This document shows positions 24,954 through 52,828 of a stretch of 64,000 nucleotides of DNA, piece after piece. Below the pieces are notes generated by a model that searched no databases, was not told the origin of the DNA, and saw only the letters and a list, made by a program, of their open reading frames with translations. This stretch comes from Pardosa pseudoannulata (Eukaryota; Arthropoda; Arachnida; Araneae; Lycosidae): NCBI GenBank assembly GCA_032207245.1, contig CM063508.1, positions 95,990,454 to 96,054,453 on the forward strand. Direction: 5' to 3'. Position numbers and translations under genes: made by a program. The first letter of the stretch is position 1; the number at the start of each line of letters is the position of its first letter.

Positions 24954-25202
24954 CGAAAAATGGTCTTCACAAACCCATAGAGATGATTTATATGATAATT
25001 TGAGGTTTAATTTCTCATCCCTTTTCATCTCAGTTGTCCAGATTTTACGTGTATGTGGGTCTTTTGGGACGCTGAAAAATATCTTCTCATTGCAATTAGT
25101 TGTTGTATTTTTACAGAGTGGCACAATACAATATTTAGAGTATGATTTTTTAATGCCAGACATAACAAAAAAAAATGCTATTATATGCGATACTTTACAC
25201 AA
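24954..25202 (-). CDS. THAP zinc-finger exon (transposon-borne or domesticated)
   Basis: The exon begins at ATG 25202 or, more like a usual THAP start, at ATG 25163 (MSGIKKSYSKYC). It encodes YCIVPLCKNTTTN, KIFFSVPKDPHTRKIWTTEM and WVCEDHF: the C-x(4)-C pair, the invariant Trp and the final C-x2-H of the C2CH THAP DNA-binding domain, with the usual 50-60 residue gap. A donor GTAAAT follows TCG at 24954, so the terminal AVPTIF-type box would lie in a later exon, which I could not place. THAP domains occur in P-type and other transposases and in domesticated host regulators. Its position inside a TIR-bounded element favours the former. Domain call firm, gene status unknown. Confidence 0.65.
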
Positions 25203-25983
25203 AAAACAAATTTAAAAGTCGCCTTTTAACATGTAAACAGCATAGGAGCTCGGTGTTTACATGAACGATGACGTCACAAACTCGGCGGAGATAAAGTAGC
25301 GTTTTTGAGAGACGTTAAAGAGTCCGCTATAAAACCCATTAGAAATCACTCATTAGGCCCCTAAATGAAAGAAAAATAGCTACTGTCCTGCTTACTTTTT
25401 TGTCTTCTATCGTTTAAAATCAAAATTAGAAAACGTGAAAATTCCTCATTGTGAGCAGTGTTTTTTTTTTCGATCTTGACACGAGTGCTTCATTATCGGG
25501 AAAAGTGACTGTTGCGATCAAGTACTCAAGGTCAATACCGAATATAATTTTGATATATCCCTATGTTATTCCAGTAAGCCAGTACGCAGGTGAAAGAACA
25601 ACAGAGTTATCTACGCCAATTGCGAGTAGTGCAATTTTCAGTCTTGACCTGAGGGCTCATTATCAAGATACTGGGATATGCTACGGAAGACTTGGTCAGA
25701 GACACGATAATTTTCAAGAACAAATTTTCTGGTATGTTTGTATCAAATACGCGAAGCGGACGTTAAACGAATGCACCAACTTTATGGGGAATATTTAGGA
25801 TGTCTTTTGGCGATCTAAGTTATCGAGCGCTAGGGAAAAACGATATCGCGACGGGGATATATCGGCACAGCAAAATTTTAGTATTGTTATAGCGACACTT
25901 AAAGTATATCAATATTTGACAATATATTGATAAACGATCCATCCCTACTCGCTACTATCAATAATTCCGGCTTAACCAAGAGG

Positions 25984-27114
25984 CAGGGCTTCGAACAGTT
26001 ATTTTTTTTCGTTCCGGTTCAACTAAAACAAAAGTATAAAAATTCAGTTCCGGTTTTCGTTCAACCAAAAATAAGAGTTTTCGGTTCAGTTCCGAATGAA
26101 TAATTTTATTTTAAGTATATTCTTATTCGTACTAAAAATATAATTGTCATAAACAAAAAATGTAATTCTATCAAGATTTCATTTTTAAAAAAATTGGCAC
26201 TCTATGTGAATTGATACAATTGACCAGCATGTAATGATAACAGCGGTGAGCAGAGAACAGCGAACGTTATTATCCATTATCAAAATCGCATTTGACAACT
26301 AAACATTCACCTGAAATAAATTTACCTTCTACAAGTAGTTTCATACGGAACTGAAACATAAAAGTACTAGTGAACATTAAAAAACAGGAAATCGAGAAGC
26401 AATGTACATGTAATTTGGATTAGATTAAACACCGGATATTGGAATTTTGATTGGAGGTGAAATAGTGCTTCTGATTCTTTACCTCTCGACCACCTGCCAA
26501 CCTTCAAGTGAGAGGACATTCAGAGTCATAACGTCCTGCACGTGTTCTAGATCTACTAAGAGATGCACCCCGGAATCCTAGCCCGGCATGGTAACACTAA
26601 AATATTGTTATAATTATTAAAGATCAGTAGACTTTTTTTTTTACAATAGAATTGAGCAACTTGCAGCCTTTCTCTCCCCTTGCGAAAATGTGTGAATATT
26701 TTGCATTCCGACTATCTTCTTATAAAAGCATAACATATATTTACTAACCATGAACTTATTTTGAACTCAAAGAAAATTGAACAAAAAATTTAATTTAACA
26801 AATACGAAAAAATTGTTAAACACAGAGACATTAATCAATACGTCAATTTTGTGGCTTTAATCCTACTGCTTAAAGCCGAACGGATACGAACATCAACGCC
26901 ACATTGAGATTCGGACTTACGAACTCCAGCACTAAAGATCAGCGCCCTAGCCATTTGGCCTTCGTTCGGCACAATGTACATGTAATGACGATAATTATAC
27001 TGCTGACGTTAAATTGGAAAATACTGGTATGTTGGTTACAGTAACAAAATAACTGAAATTATTGAACCGAAATAAACGATTTTTTTTTTGGTTCGGTTCC
27101 GGTTCGAAGCACTG
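25984..27114. mobile_element. hAT-like MITE with a SINE inserted
   Basis: Starts CAGGGCTTCGAACAG and ends (complement) CAGTGCTTCGAACCGGAACC, typical hAT termini. Flanks CCAAGAGG on the left and CCAAAGAG(G) on the right are a near-identical 8-9-bp duplication. TTCGGTTC(C)GGTTC motifs recur just inside both ends. There is no transposase frame. A tRNA-derived SINE lies inside at about 26830-26975. The element sits 37 bp right of the THAP-bearing element. Confidence 0.75.
26690..26975 (-). repeat. tRNA-derived SINE (family A) with shared downstream flank
   Basis: On the minus strand from 26975: GTGCCGAACGAAGGCCAAATG (degenerate A-box region), then AAGTCCGAATC where other copies have GGGTTCGAATCC (decayed B-box), then GTTCGTATCCGTTCGGC...TTTAAGCAGTAGG as in the copies near 59.0 and 63.5 kb. 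The following approximately 150 bases (26690-26860) also match 58790-58930, so the shared unit is longer than the tRNA head. It is inside the hAT-like MITE. Confidence 0.7.
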
Positions 27115-30040
27115 CCAAAGAGGCCCACTAGAGCATCCAGTAATCTTCCAAATTCGTCCAAAGACCGCTATTCTGCTGCGTTTGCTCGCCAGTGAAGCAC
27201 TGGGCACTTTGAAGGGAGCTGGCAGAGAGAGGAGGCTCAATATTTGCGATCTGTATCATGGCTATATTGGCGATTGATTGTTTCTAATAGGTCCCCATTT
27301 CAGGGACATCGGCGTTCTTTGCAGACATTTATTGCCCGGGAATCAAAGGAACGACTCTAGCTGTAGCCGTAAATTACTCTTTTATAGCAGTTTTTGCACG
27401 ACGTCCATTGAGTGTGTATACCTTCACCCTCTCCCCAGTTACATTTATAAGTCCATGAGAAAAATCGGGGATGAACGGATGATTTTAATTTCTGAGGGTA
27501 GAATTTCTAAGACGAGGTAGTGCGAAAATGATGTGTAATAATTTGCATGTATGTATTATAGATTACACTCCTTGATTCCTTACAAAGTGAATTTTTTTGT
27601 GGAATCTGACTCATCATGGAGGATACTCTTACATTCGCTACCGAATATTAAGCAATACTAAGTCTGTAATGCTAAAATATCAATAAATTTAAAAAAAAAA
27701 TTCAAAGAGATTAAGAAAAAAATAATGCCCCTGGATCTTTTGAAAATACTGTCAAGATAAAACAAAAATTAAATTGTAAAAGAATTTTTTTTTAAGGTTT
27801 TATAAGCAGGATATGGGCAAAAGACAATTTTTTTAATGAAATGAAATAAGCATCCAATTGCAAAAGTTTGCTTACTTTCATATTTTCGGAACACACATAC
27901 ACACACAATAAAGGCATTTTGTATTATTGTTTTAAGAGGTATTAACAACAGCTCCTTTCAAATTTTTGATTACAAAAAACTTTTTTTTGCTGAAAATAAT
28001 TGTTTTACCTTTATAACAAATGCAAAATATTTTTGTGAGTAAACAGTTTTCTTTTACAAATCCTCCAAATAACATGCTCTGTCATTTTTGTAGGACATCA
28101 TAAGGCCTTTTGGAACTTCACAATTTTTGACATTATCTTCCATCAAATATATCACAAATTATTCATTCAGAAAAGTCTCTTGTATCATGTTTAATATCAT
28201 TTGGAATTTACAGAAAACCACATTCCAAACTGACATTTTCATATGCCAGCATCAAAGGCAATTTTCGAACATTATCAAGGGAATCATGCTTTTCAAAACA
28301 TTTTTCCTAGTGGTCAATTCATATCTAGATCTTCTGAAATAATCTATAAAACATTCTATCCCATCTAACTGACTACAGACTTTATTAAATTTGTTTTAGT
28401 CACAGTTGCTCTATCAACCCAATAACTTTTTTAAAAATCAAAATATGATATTGCCTTCATTTTTTTTAAATGATGAAATCATTTTAAAAATTTCAAAATA
28501 ATTAAATTGTTTATTCTCACATGAAGAAATTCTTAAATCTTGTAAGAATTCCTGATTATCAATATCTTTTTCAAATTCCCTGATATTTCCATGTTTCCCA
28601 GGTTTGAAGCCACCTTGTTCAGGATAAATATGAACCTGAGAGTCCTGTAACTAGAAGAACAATTCGTTATCGGAACAATAATCTGCTCTTTCTAGAATGC
28701 TCAATATTTGTGCTGTATGTGAAATTGCATCATAGCCTTTTTCTACCAGGCTAAACAGCATATAATTAGTTAACAGGTCATGATCCAAGGTAGTCAAAAA
28801 AATATTTATTCTAATCTTAATGGATATTTTCTGTCGATAACAAATGTTTCGTGAGTATGAATTTTTTTGATGAAATAACAGCATTTAACTATATAATATT
28901 ATAATAAAAATTAAAAAAGACAAAAGAGCTTTTAATGCTGATAAGTAATTTTATTCATTTAATAACAGTTGGTAATTAAGTGAAAATTAAAAAGTTTAAA
29001 ATAAAAAAGTTATTAAAAATCATTCATCTAATGCTCTAATATTATCTAGTCTTATGTCTGGACAAGGTCTGAGTAGAGATAAGCCAGTTATCATAATTGA
29101 CAAAAGAGCACTATCTATCTATCTATCTATCTATCTCAATATATATATATATGTAATAATATTAATATCTAAGCCCTGAAGTCTATCCAAAATTATCCCT
29201 TTTCCCCATTCATTAATTCTAAATTTTAACTTCTCTTTATATTAATCATATTTTCCCAGTCATGCAATTTGAACGAGGAAGTTTTCATTCCTTCAGCAGA
29301 GCCCCGAAATTCTTTCTTTGACTCTCAAAACATAAAATGATATTGCTGGCATTTTAAAGAGGAAGCAATAACTCTCCCAGGAAAATGTATAATGATCAGC
29401 AATAATACTCTTCTGAAATGCCACACTTTGGCAGATGGCTCTAATCAGAGGTTACTCTCTCTAAGCAATTTTGATTTGATCGGATGAAATATCTGAACGG
29501 ATGAAAACAAACAAAAAAACAATTCATAATAAAGAACTAAAAAAAAATAAATAAATAAAAACAACTATAAAATTGAAGAATTCTCTTATAGGGAACATAC
29601 ACTAAAAAAATATAATAGTCAGATAGGAATGTTTGTTAAAATGCCCTTTATGAGGTAATGGTTTAAATATTTGCTAATTTCCAAGCATAATTAAGTCATT
29701 GCTGTAAAGTGCTTTTATGAAGCATAGCTTAAAATTACAAACTGCATTGATTGACATTGCTTTGGCTATCGTGAATAATACATCATTTCCTGATAGAGTA
29801 GTAATGAAGTCACATCGCTCAAAACCAATATTTTCTCCTAAGTAGAGAGGGTCATGTGAAGGCCTCTGTATTAAATAAAGAATTCTTTATGAATGTATAA
29901 TGCTTCAAACTACATAATTGTAACTAAAACATTTTTAAATAGAAACTCACCATTTTCAAAGCAAAATTTGAAGGAATAAAATTTAATTGATAATGTTAAA
30001 AAATACAGCAATTTATTTTATATATATGTACAGAAAATGT
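27115..30040. other. Gene-free stretch between the nested transposons and the ELP3 3' end
   Basis: 27115-27530 is moderately GC-rich and contains overlapping frames on both strands (27278-27520 plus, 27240-26995 minus) without domains; it may be an earlier part of the Jockey-type element separated by the DNA-transposon insertions. From 27540 to 30040 the sequence is AT-rich and featureless except for a (CTAT)n microsatellite at about 29111-29136. Confidence 0.4.
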
Positions 30041-30043
30041 GTC

Positions 30044-30049
30044 TTTATT
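30044..30049 (-). promoter_or_regulatory. ELP3: Candidate ELP3 polyadenylation signal
   Basis: AATAAA on the minus strand, about 32 nt past the ELP3 stop codon (30081-30083); a second AATAAA lies at 30012-30017. Either would give a very short 3' UTR. Confidence 0.5.
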
Positions 30050-30080
30050 TTTAACAGTGTAACTGTACAAACTTCAGATT

Positions 30081-47230
<17,150 letters not shown>

Positions 47231-47945
47231 TATTAGGAAAAAAAGAAGGCTCTGATGATCAAAATTACCACGAAAACATAACTCGAAAGCACGTTTGTTT
47301 TGATACTCAAAAGTGAAGTAAAATCGAAATATTTAATCGATTTTAAATTTAAAATTAAATGAAAATATTTCGTTGAACTTGTGTACACAACTTTCTTTTA
47401 TAAGTAAGTAGACATTTGTTTCTTTCAATCAATAATTTGTCTTATTTTATTAGAGTTTTAATCTTTAGAAGAATCGTAAATTACAAATTACTTTAGATGT
47501 ACGTATCAGATAAAAAATATTCAGTTTTTACATCGTTATACCTTATTAACGAATGATTCTGGGCTTCCTAATAAATTTTTATTAAATTTTGTATGATTAT
47601 ATTTAATGCGCAATATCTCAATGGGGTGTTTAATGTTATAAATTATTTCCCATATCCTTAACTGCAATTTCAAAATGGCTGAAATCTGTGCTAGTACGTG
47701 ATTTGTTGTCCGTGTTTCGAATTTAAATACGAAGATCCTCAGATATTTTATTTGGTCATCTTAAATATTGTTTCATTTTCTTATATATATTGAGTGCCTA
47801 ATTAGTTGATAAAGGAGTAAGATTCTGTAACAACTAAATTATTTATAATTTGGACACCCAACTTTAAAATCGAATTCATGTATATCTAAGGAAAACTACA
47901 AAAAAATTTGTTTGTTTGTGTTAAGAGCTCTGAGCATCAAACAAA
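47231..47945. promoter_or_regulatory. Shared ELP3/BLCAP intergenic (likely bidirectional promoter) region
   Basis: 715 bases separate the ELP3 start codon (minus) from the BLCAP start codon (plus), so both 5' UTRs and promoters must fit here unless BLCAP has an upstream exon. A pyrimidine-rich stretch followed by TTAAG at about 47905-47924 could be a splice acceptor just before the BLCAP start. No TATA box is convincing and the region is AT-rich. Confidence 0.5.
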
Positions 47946-48191
47946 ATGTATTGTCTTCAGTGGCTTCTTCCAGTGCTTTTGATTCCTAAACCTGTCAATC
48001 CTGCTCTTCTGCAGAATCATATGATGTTTATGCTTCTATATTTAACTGGATTTTTTCTAGAGCGCAAACCCTGTTCTATTTGTAGCCTGGTTTTTGTGAT
48101 AACTGTATTACTTATTTGTTACAGTGGAATGGGGAGTTGTATGTTTTCAACTTTCGCTAATTGTAATTCTGTTACTTGTGAATTCACGTAG
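47946..48191 (+). CDS. BLCAP: BLCAP apoptosis-related small membrane protein
   Basis: A single-exon 81-codon frame. Its first 16 residues, [16 protein letters not shown], are those of human BLCAP, followed by [31 protein letters not shown] and [11 protein letters not shown], matching NPALWFSHSMFMGFYL, FLLERKPCTICALVF and LICYSCWGNC. Two hydrophobic segments (about residues 24-37 and 45-58) flank the ERKPC-x2-C loop. Human BLCAP has 87 residues and is likewise encoded in one exon; the C-terminus here is shorter and Cys-rich ([10 protein letters not shown]) and does not resemble the vertebrate tail. The biochemical role is unknown; BLCAP is linked to growth control and apoptosis. Lengths and sequence leave little doubt. 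Confidence 0.97.
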   Translation: MYCLQWLLPVLLIPKPVNPALLQNHMMFMLLYLTGFFLERKPCSICSLVFVITVLLICYSGMGSCMFSTFANCNSVTCEFT

Positions 48192-48233
48192 TTTTGAATT
48201 ACTCATAAAACTGAGGAACACACACATACACAA

Positions 48234-48239
48234 AATAAA
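48234..48239 (+). promoter_or_regulatory. BLCAP: Candidate BLCAP polyadenylation signal
   Basis: First AATAAA after the stop, 43 nt downstream. Others follow (near 48300 and further), so a longer 3' UTR is equally possible. Confidence 0.35.
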
Positions 48240-50690
48240 ATATATATATATGCCAAATTATCCTTGAAATATTGGTTCCGGTTCTTCAAATGCGTGATAA
48301 TAATAAAAAGTGTTGGTTTGGATTAAAAGGTTTTATTACTTCAAGATAGTTTTGAAAGGTTTCACCTTTCATGAAAAATGTTTTATCTTGTGCAAATCCA
48401 ATGGGTAGCACTATTATGTGCTTATTTTATATAAATTTTGTTTTCATGATATATTACGATTTCTCATTTAATGAAATGAGTATATCTACGTTAAGTAGTT
48501 GAAGTGATTTTAAAAAAATGTTATTGTAAATTTTGAATAATAAATAAGTTTTCATTTATTCTTGTCTATGGTGATGATCATTTTTTTTTTTCAAGAAAAA
48601 AAAATTGCAAGCATGTATAATAAAAATTTATATATACACAATATCTGTAAATTCTTTTTGAGATTCTTTGCAGCTATATAATTTACAATTATCAGGTTTT
48701 TTTTACTTGGAAAGTTATTCTTAATTTAACAGTGAGATAATTGTTTTGAATTTGTGAACTCCTATGCAAAATCCGAAAATGTTAACAAGTAGCTACAAAT
48801 GTGAATAATGATAGTTTGAAATATGTTTAAATGTGCTTACATGTAAATAAATATTTGATACTGATATATATTCTTAATATAATTATGCTCATTCAAGTAC
48901 CCTGTGTACAGATGAAAATACTGAAAGTGTTTTTTTAAGTAATTTAACTTTGATGTGATTTGTACCTTTTGTATACAATGACTACGGTAGCAATTATTTA
49001 TTTGTAAATATTTACAACCCTCTAAAATTGGGTAAATTTGTGATTTAATGTGAAATGAATATTTTTCTTTAAAAAAGTTTGGAGCTTGATGACTTTAAAG
49101 AATCAAAGTGACAAAATAAGTTTAAAATAGTTAAAATTATAATTTCAGGAAAACATAAAAAAAAAAATTGATTGACTATAACATGTATTAAATTGAGTAT
49201 AGTAGTTATAACAAGTTATGTTTGGATATGTAAACAAATTACTGAAACTAAGTTGTTTAGTATTTATAAAGATTGAATCATCATAATTTTGAAATGATCT
49301 TTCTCTTATCTGAAAATTAAATATTATCATGCCTTTAAATTGAACTTGTGCAATAATACTATCAATAATGATTTTTTAACTATGTTAAAAGTCATATTTT
49401 CTATAGTAAAAGTTAAGTTTCAATATTATTTGTTCTTTGTTAGCTGTTATGTCAATGATCTCCAACATTTTTATGGATTTGTGATAGGATTTTAATTTGT
49501 TATTATTACTGATAGTGGCATTGAATTTGGTTGTTATAATTTATGTATAAAAAAAAGAACATTGTTTATTATAACCTCGTTCAGTATTTAGATTTGTAGG
49601 ATTTTCAAAACTCTAACTGTGGAAACATATAAATTATTTATATTAATGTTTTCAGTTTAAATCTGAGGTTGTATCTTAAAGGTCCTTTATAAATTTTTAA
49701 GTAAAGTTTATTTTTTGTTGTTATTCGCCAATTGTTTTTTGTAGTTTTATTCCAAGAAATCTTGTCTCGTGGGAAAGTTAATTACTTGTAATGTATATTA
49801 AAAATTTATCCAAGGTAAAAAAGAAATCTAGTACAAATTTGTGTTAAATAATTGAAACATTCTCCATGGAAACAATTTATAAGTTTTGGGGTAAATTCCC
49901 AGTTCCGGGGGCCCTGCCGCCATGTTTTTGGCTCTATTTTTGTACAAGTTATCGCCAAATTGTCGCCAAGTGATGTTTACAATTTGTGTATTAAGTTTAT
50001 ACCCAGTTTCAAAGCATATTTTGTACAAAAAAAAAAAGGTTTAAAATTTTGTTAAGATGAAAACAAATTTAAATTTTGAGTTTTTAATGTATTTAAAGGC
50101 GCTTTTGAACTGTTTATTGAACTAAACAGTGTGGAATTTTTGCAATAAGTGCAAATTAAGCAAAATATAAGCATTAGTTGGTTATGTTTAGGCAATTATG
50201 CTTATAAAATATTTAATTATATTAATAAAATGTGGTTGCTATTTAATGAAATTATTTTAAAACTATCAAAAGATTAAAAAGTAATAAAGTATGGTACAAA
50301 TTATTTCTAAAAATTATTAGCTTAAAATGGAAATATAAGAACAGAGTAAATGTTTTAAATAAATAATAAATTTTTAGCTTAAAATTCTGACGAAAGTAAG
50401 GGAGTGAAATGATTTTTCTTATCTAAGTGAGGTAAAGCTTCCCTTGATCTTCTGTAACATAATGGTAGAAGTCGAAATAAAATTATTTTTATTACGTAGC
50501 TTATCACTTTTAACAATGTAATACACTATAAAATAATATAGTTTAAAAATATTTCTTTTTCATTTTGTATTAAATTAAGACACAATTTTGAATAAAGTTC
50601 TAAAAGCAGTAAATCAAAAAATATAAATGTGAAATATAACATCACTTGTTACTCTCTGAAAATTAAGCATAAAATAGAAAATAAATAAAG
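48240..50690. other. AT-rich stretch, possibly long BLCAP 3' UTR
   Basis: No coding exon or transposon boundary is visible. Frames at 49145-49330, 49828-50028 and 49852-50055 have no motif. A GC-richer spot at about 49893-49925 (CCAGTTCCGGGGGCCCTGCC) resembles one at 51235-51262 (CTGGGTTCCGGGGCCCCCC) and may be debris of one repeat. Confidence 0.35.
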
Positions 50691-50702
50691 CGCTAACCTA
50701 AT

Positions 50703-50905
50703 TTAGGTATCCTGAGTTGTTGGTGGATGTACACGTTTGATCTGATTTAAAAAATCCTGAAAAGCATCTTGCATATTTTCTTTCATTTTCCTTTACATAA
50801 ATTCACAAAGGTACAAATCAAATTGATTTTCATACTTGGGAACTGTGCGAAGGGATCTCTTAATTGAGCTCCACAAGCCCTCAATTGTATTGGTGTGAGC
50901 TCCAG
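50703..50905 (-). pseudogene. Merlin/ISXO2-type transposase C-terminal remnant
   Basis: Minus-strand reading gives AHTNTIEGLWSSIKRSLRTV then KYENQFDLYLCEFM, the HTN(T)IE-x-LW-x2-(I/L)KR motif carrying the last catalytic Glu of IS1595/ISXO2-like transposases, which in animals are Merlin elements, followed by the usual YL-x-EF. A stop interrupts after CEFM, then an open tail ends at TAA 50703-50705. The upstream part (first two catalytic Asp) was not found. It is a dead fragment downstream of BLCAP. Confidence 0.7.
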
Positions 50906-52364
50906 TATTAAATTTAAAAACCGAAAAAAAAATAATACCATAAGAGCTCAAGCAAAATGGACAAACCTCCAGAGCACAGCCGAAATGGACAAAGACTTGA
51001 ATTGGATGCTAGAAAATCTGAATTCAGTGGTCTTGGAGTATTGTTAGTTACAGGACCCAATAAGGGTCAGATATTCAAATCATGTGTCATTTCCCCCAAT
51101 ACCCTAAAATAAATGTGCCGATTGACACCCCCAACTTTTTTAAGGGGTGGTGGAAGAGTCCGAAATGAAGAGTAAGGTTTGCCAGAAAATAGGGTTCTAG
51201 AATTTGGCGATATCTCCCACGCTTGGCGTCCCCACCGAACTGGGTTCCGGGGCCCCCCCGACCTGGGAAACAGCCAGTTTTTGAAATATTCTAATATATT
51301 GTTAGAATATTTAATAATAATGTAAGAGTAAATGAAAATATGTAACGAACCAAGAAAAATTAACAAGCTTTGATAGTGTTCTTGAGATATGTTTAATTTT
51401 CTAAAGCTGAAAATCTCTGAAAACTTCTTTGTCCATTTTCTAGGTTGACAATTTACAAAAATTTGACTTTTTAAAAAATTCTTATGGAGAAAATAATATG
51501 AAAAATGTAGTTTACTGAGTTTTAGTGCCAAAGAAAATACTATGCAAGCAACTTACAAAAATAAAATAGAGAAATGAAGGTTGAGGACTTAAAAACTGAG
51601 TTACAAGAGTTCCTTAATATCACTTAACCAGATTGTTAAAACAACATTCTCTTATTTTTATTAATTCATAAGTTTGGCCTTTCTGTAATTGTGATGTCTG
51701 ATGAATTCATAAAACTTGTTTATATTATTGCATTTTTAATACTAGTATAATACATATTAATAATTATAAATTGTATGGATTCTTTGAGGATTCAAAAATT
51801 TTAGGTATGAACTTCTAGCTGAAGGATCTGAATTTTTCAGTATCTGTAAAATTCATATATTTTTTATATATAATTTCTATGTAAAAAATTGCAACTTTTT
51901 TCCTCCTGTCATTATAGCTCTATTATACTTAGCATTTTACTCTGGGTTAGATAATTTACTTGACAAATTTTATAACTTATTAAAATTAGATACTTGAAAA
52001 AAGTGAATTTGAATGTTATTTTGTTCATTCAATAAATTTGTTTTTACAAGCTTAAAAGAGTAGATATACTTATGAAAGAAAATACATTCTTCAACAATTT
52101 TTTTTTATATCTCCTGTTAATGTTCTATTATAAATTAAAAAATATATACAAATAAATGCTATGTAAGTATAAAATAAATTAAGCTGGGAAAATTTTATTT
52201 ATAAGGACATAACTAGACTTTGAAGTTTGAGAATTTATCTTGTCTCTTACCTTATAGCAAGAAAATTTTAAAGGGTTTAGAATACTAGTGAACCAGTCTA
52301 CGATAAATTGCTAAATATACCTCCAAAATATTTACTAGTAAATTATTTTATTTATTTTTATTTT
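50906..52364. other. Intergenic stretch, no gene recognised
   Basis: A short plus-strand frame from 50957 (ATGGACAAACCTCCAGAGCA...) to about 51065 and a 154-codon minus-strand frame (51531-51067) cross a GC-rich patch at 51120-51270. Neither shows a known domain. The rest is AT-rich. Confidence 0.35.
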
Positions 52365-52680
52365 TTTTTAACACAGGGACACTTGCCTTTTAAACATTCA
52401 TGCCACAGATTTAGTTGATCATTTTATTATGGGTGCACCGTTGTGAGACCTGGTAATTTAGAACGAGGTACCATGCAGAAAATCCCTGTGTTTGGCTTAA
52501 TACCTGTAGGGGTATCATATAGGATGTTGGAGGACATTGTGACCACAAACTTGTGTGTCTTGACTGCCATTAATGAACATAACAGATCTTTGGCCAGCTG
52601 GAGTCCTGAACCTGAACACCTTCAGTTACCTGCTGGCCTTGCCAACTGAACTTCTGTCTCTCAAAATTCTTTTCTGATAG
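52365..52680 (-). repeat. tRNA-derived SINE (family B), most complete copy
   Basis: On the minus strand: AGTTCAGTTGGCAAGGCC (A-box), CAGGTAACTGAAGG, GGTTCAGGACTCC (B-box), then CACAATGTCCTCCAACATCC and, at the far end, a run of A (seen as T at 52361-52369). The order matches 39135-38771. Confidence 0.7.
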
Positions 52681-52828
52681 TTTCCAAATAATAGAAGATC
52701 CTCGATTCAAAGTTTATATATATGGATACAGTATTCATACCAAATGTCTATTCATGTAAAATATGACAAATTTTGGTAATGTTAGATTAATAGTATGGGA
52801 ATATGCTGGTTTGAGCAACTGTTCATCT

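Larger units (their letters stand above)
21278..25947. mobile_element. hAT-like element with THAP exon, inserted in the Jockey-type element
   Basis: Left terminus TGGGGCTGGACGATATC and right terminus (complement) TAGGGATGGATCGTTTATC are imperfect inverted repeats of the GGGCTGGGCGATAT type. The flanks CGCGCCAC (21270-21277) and CTCGCTAC (25948-25955) match at 6 of 8 positions, a decayed 8-bp target duplication. Long decayed inverted arms continue inside: TGATGTCATCGTTCATG near 21628 pairs with ACATGAACGATGACGTCA near 25258, and CAATGAGGAATTT near 21452 with its complement near 25442. The interior holds a THAP exon (minus), a possible plus-strand exon, a tandem duplication and a SINE fragment. 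No transposase core was recognised. Confidence 0.6.

Noticed and set aside
51067..51531. 154-codon minus-strand frame
   Set aside because: Composition changes abruptly across a GC-rich repeat-like patch and no domain is visible.
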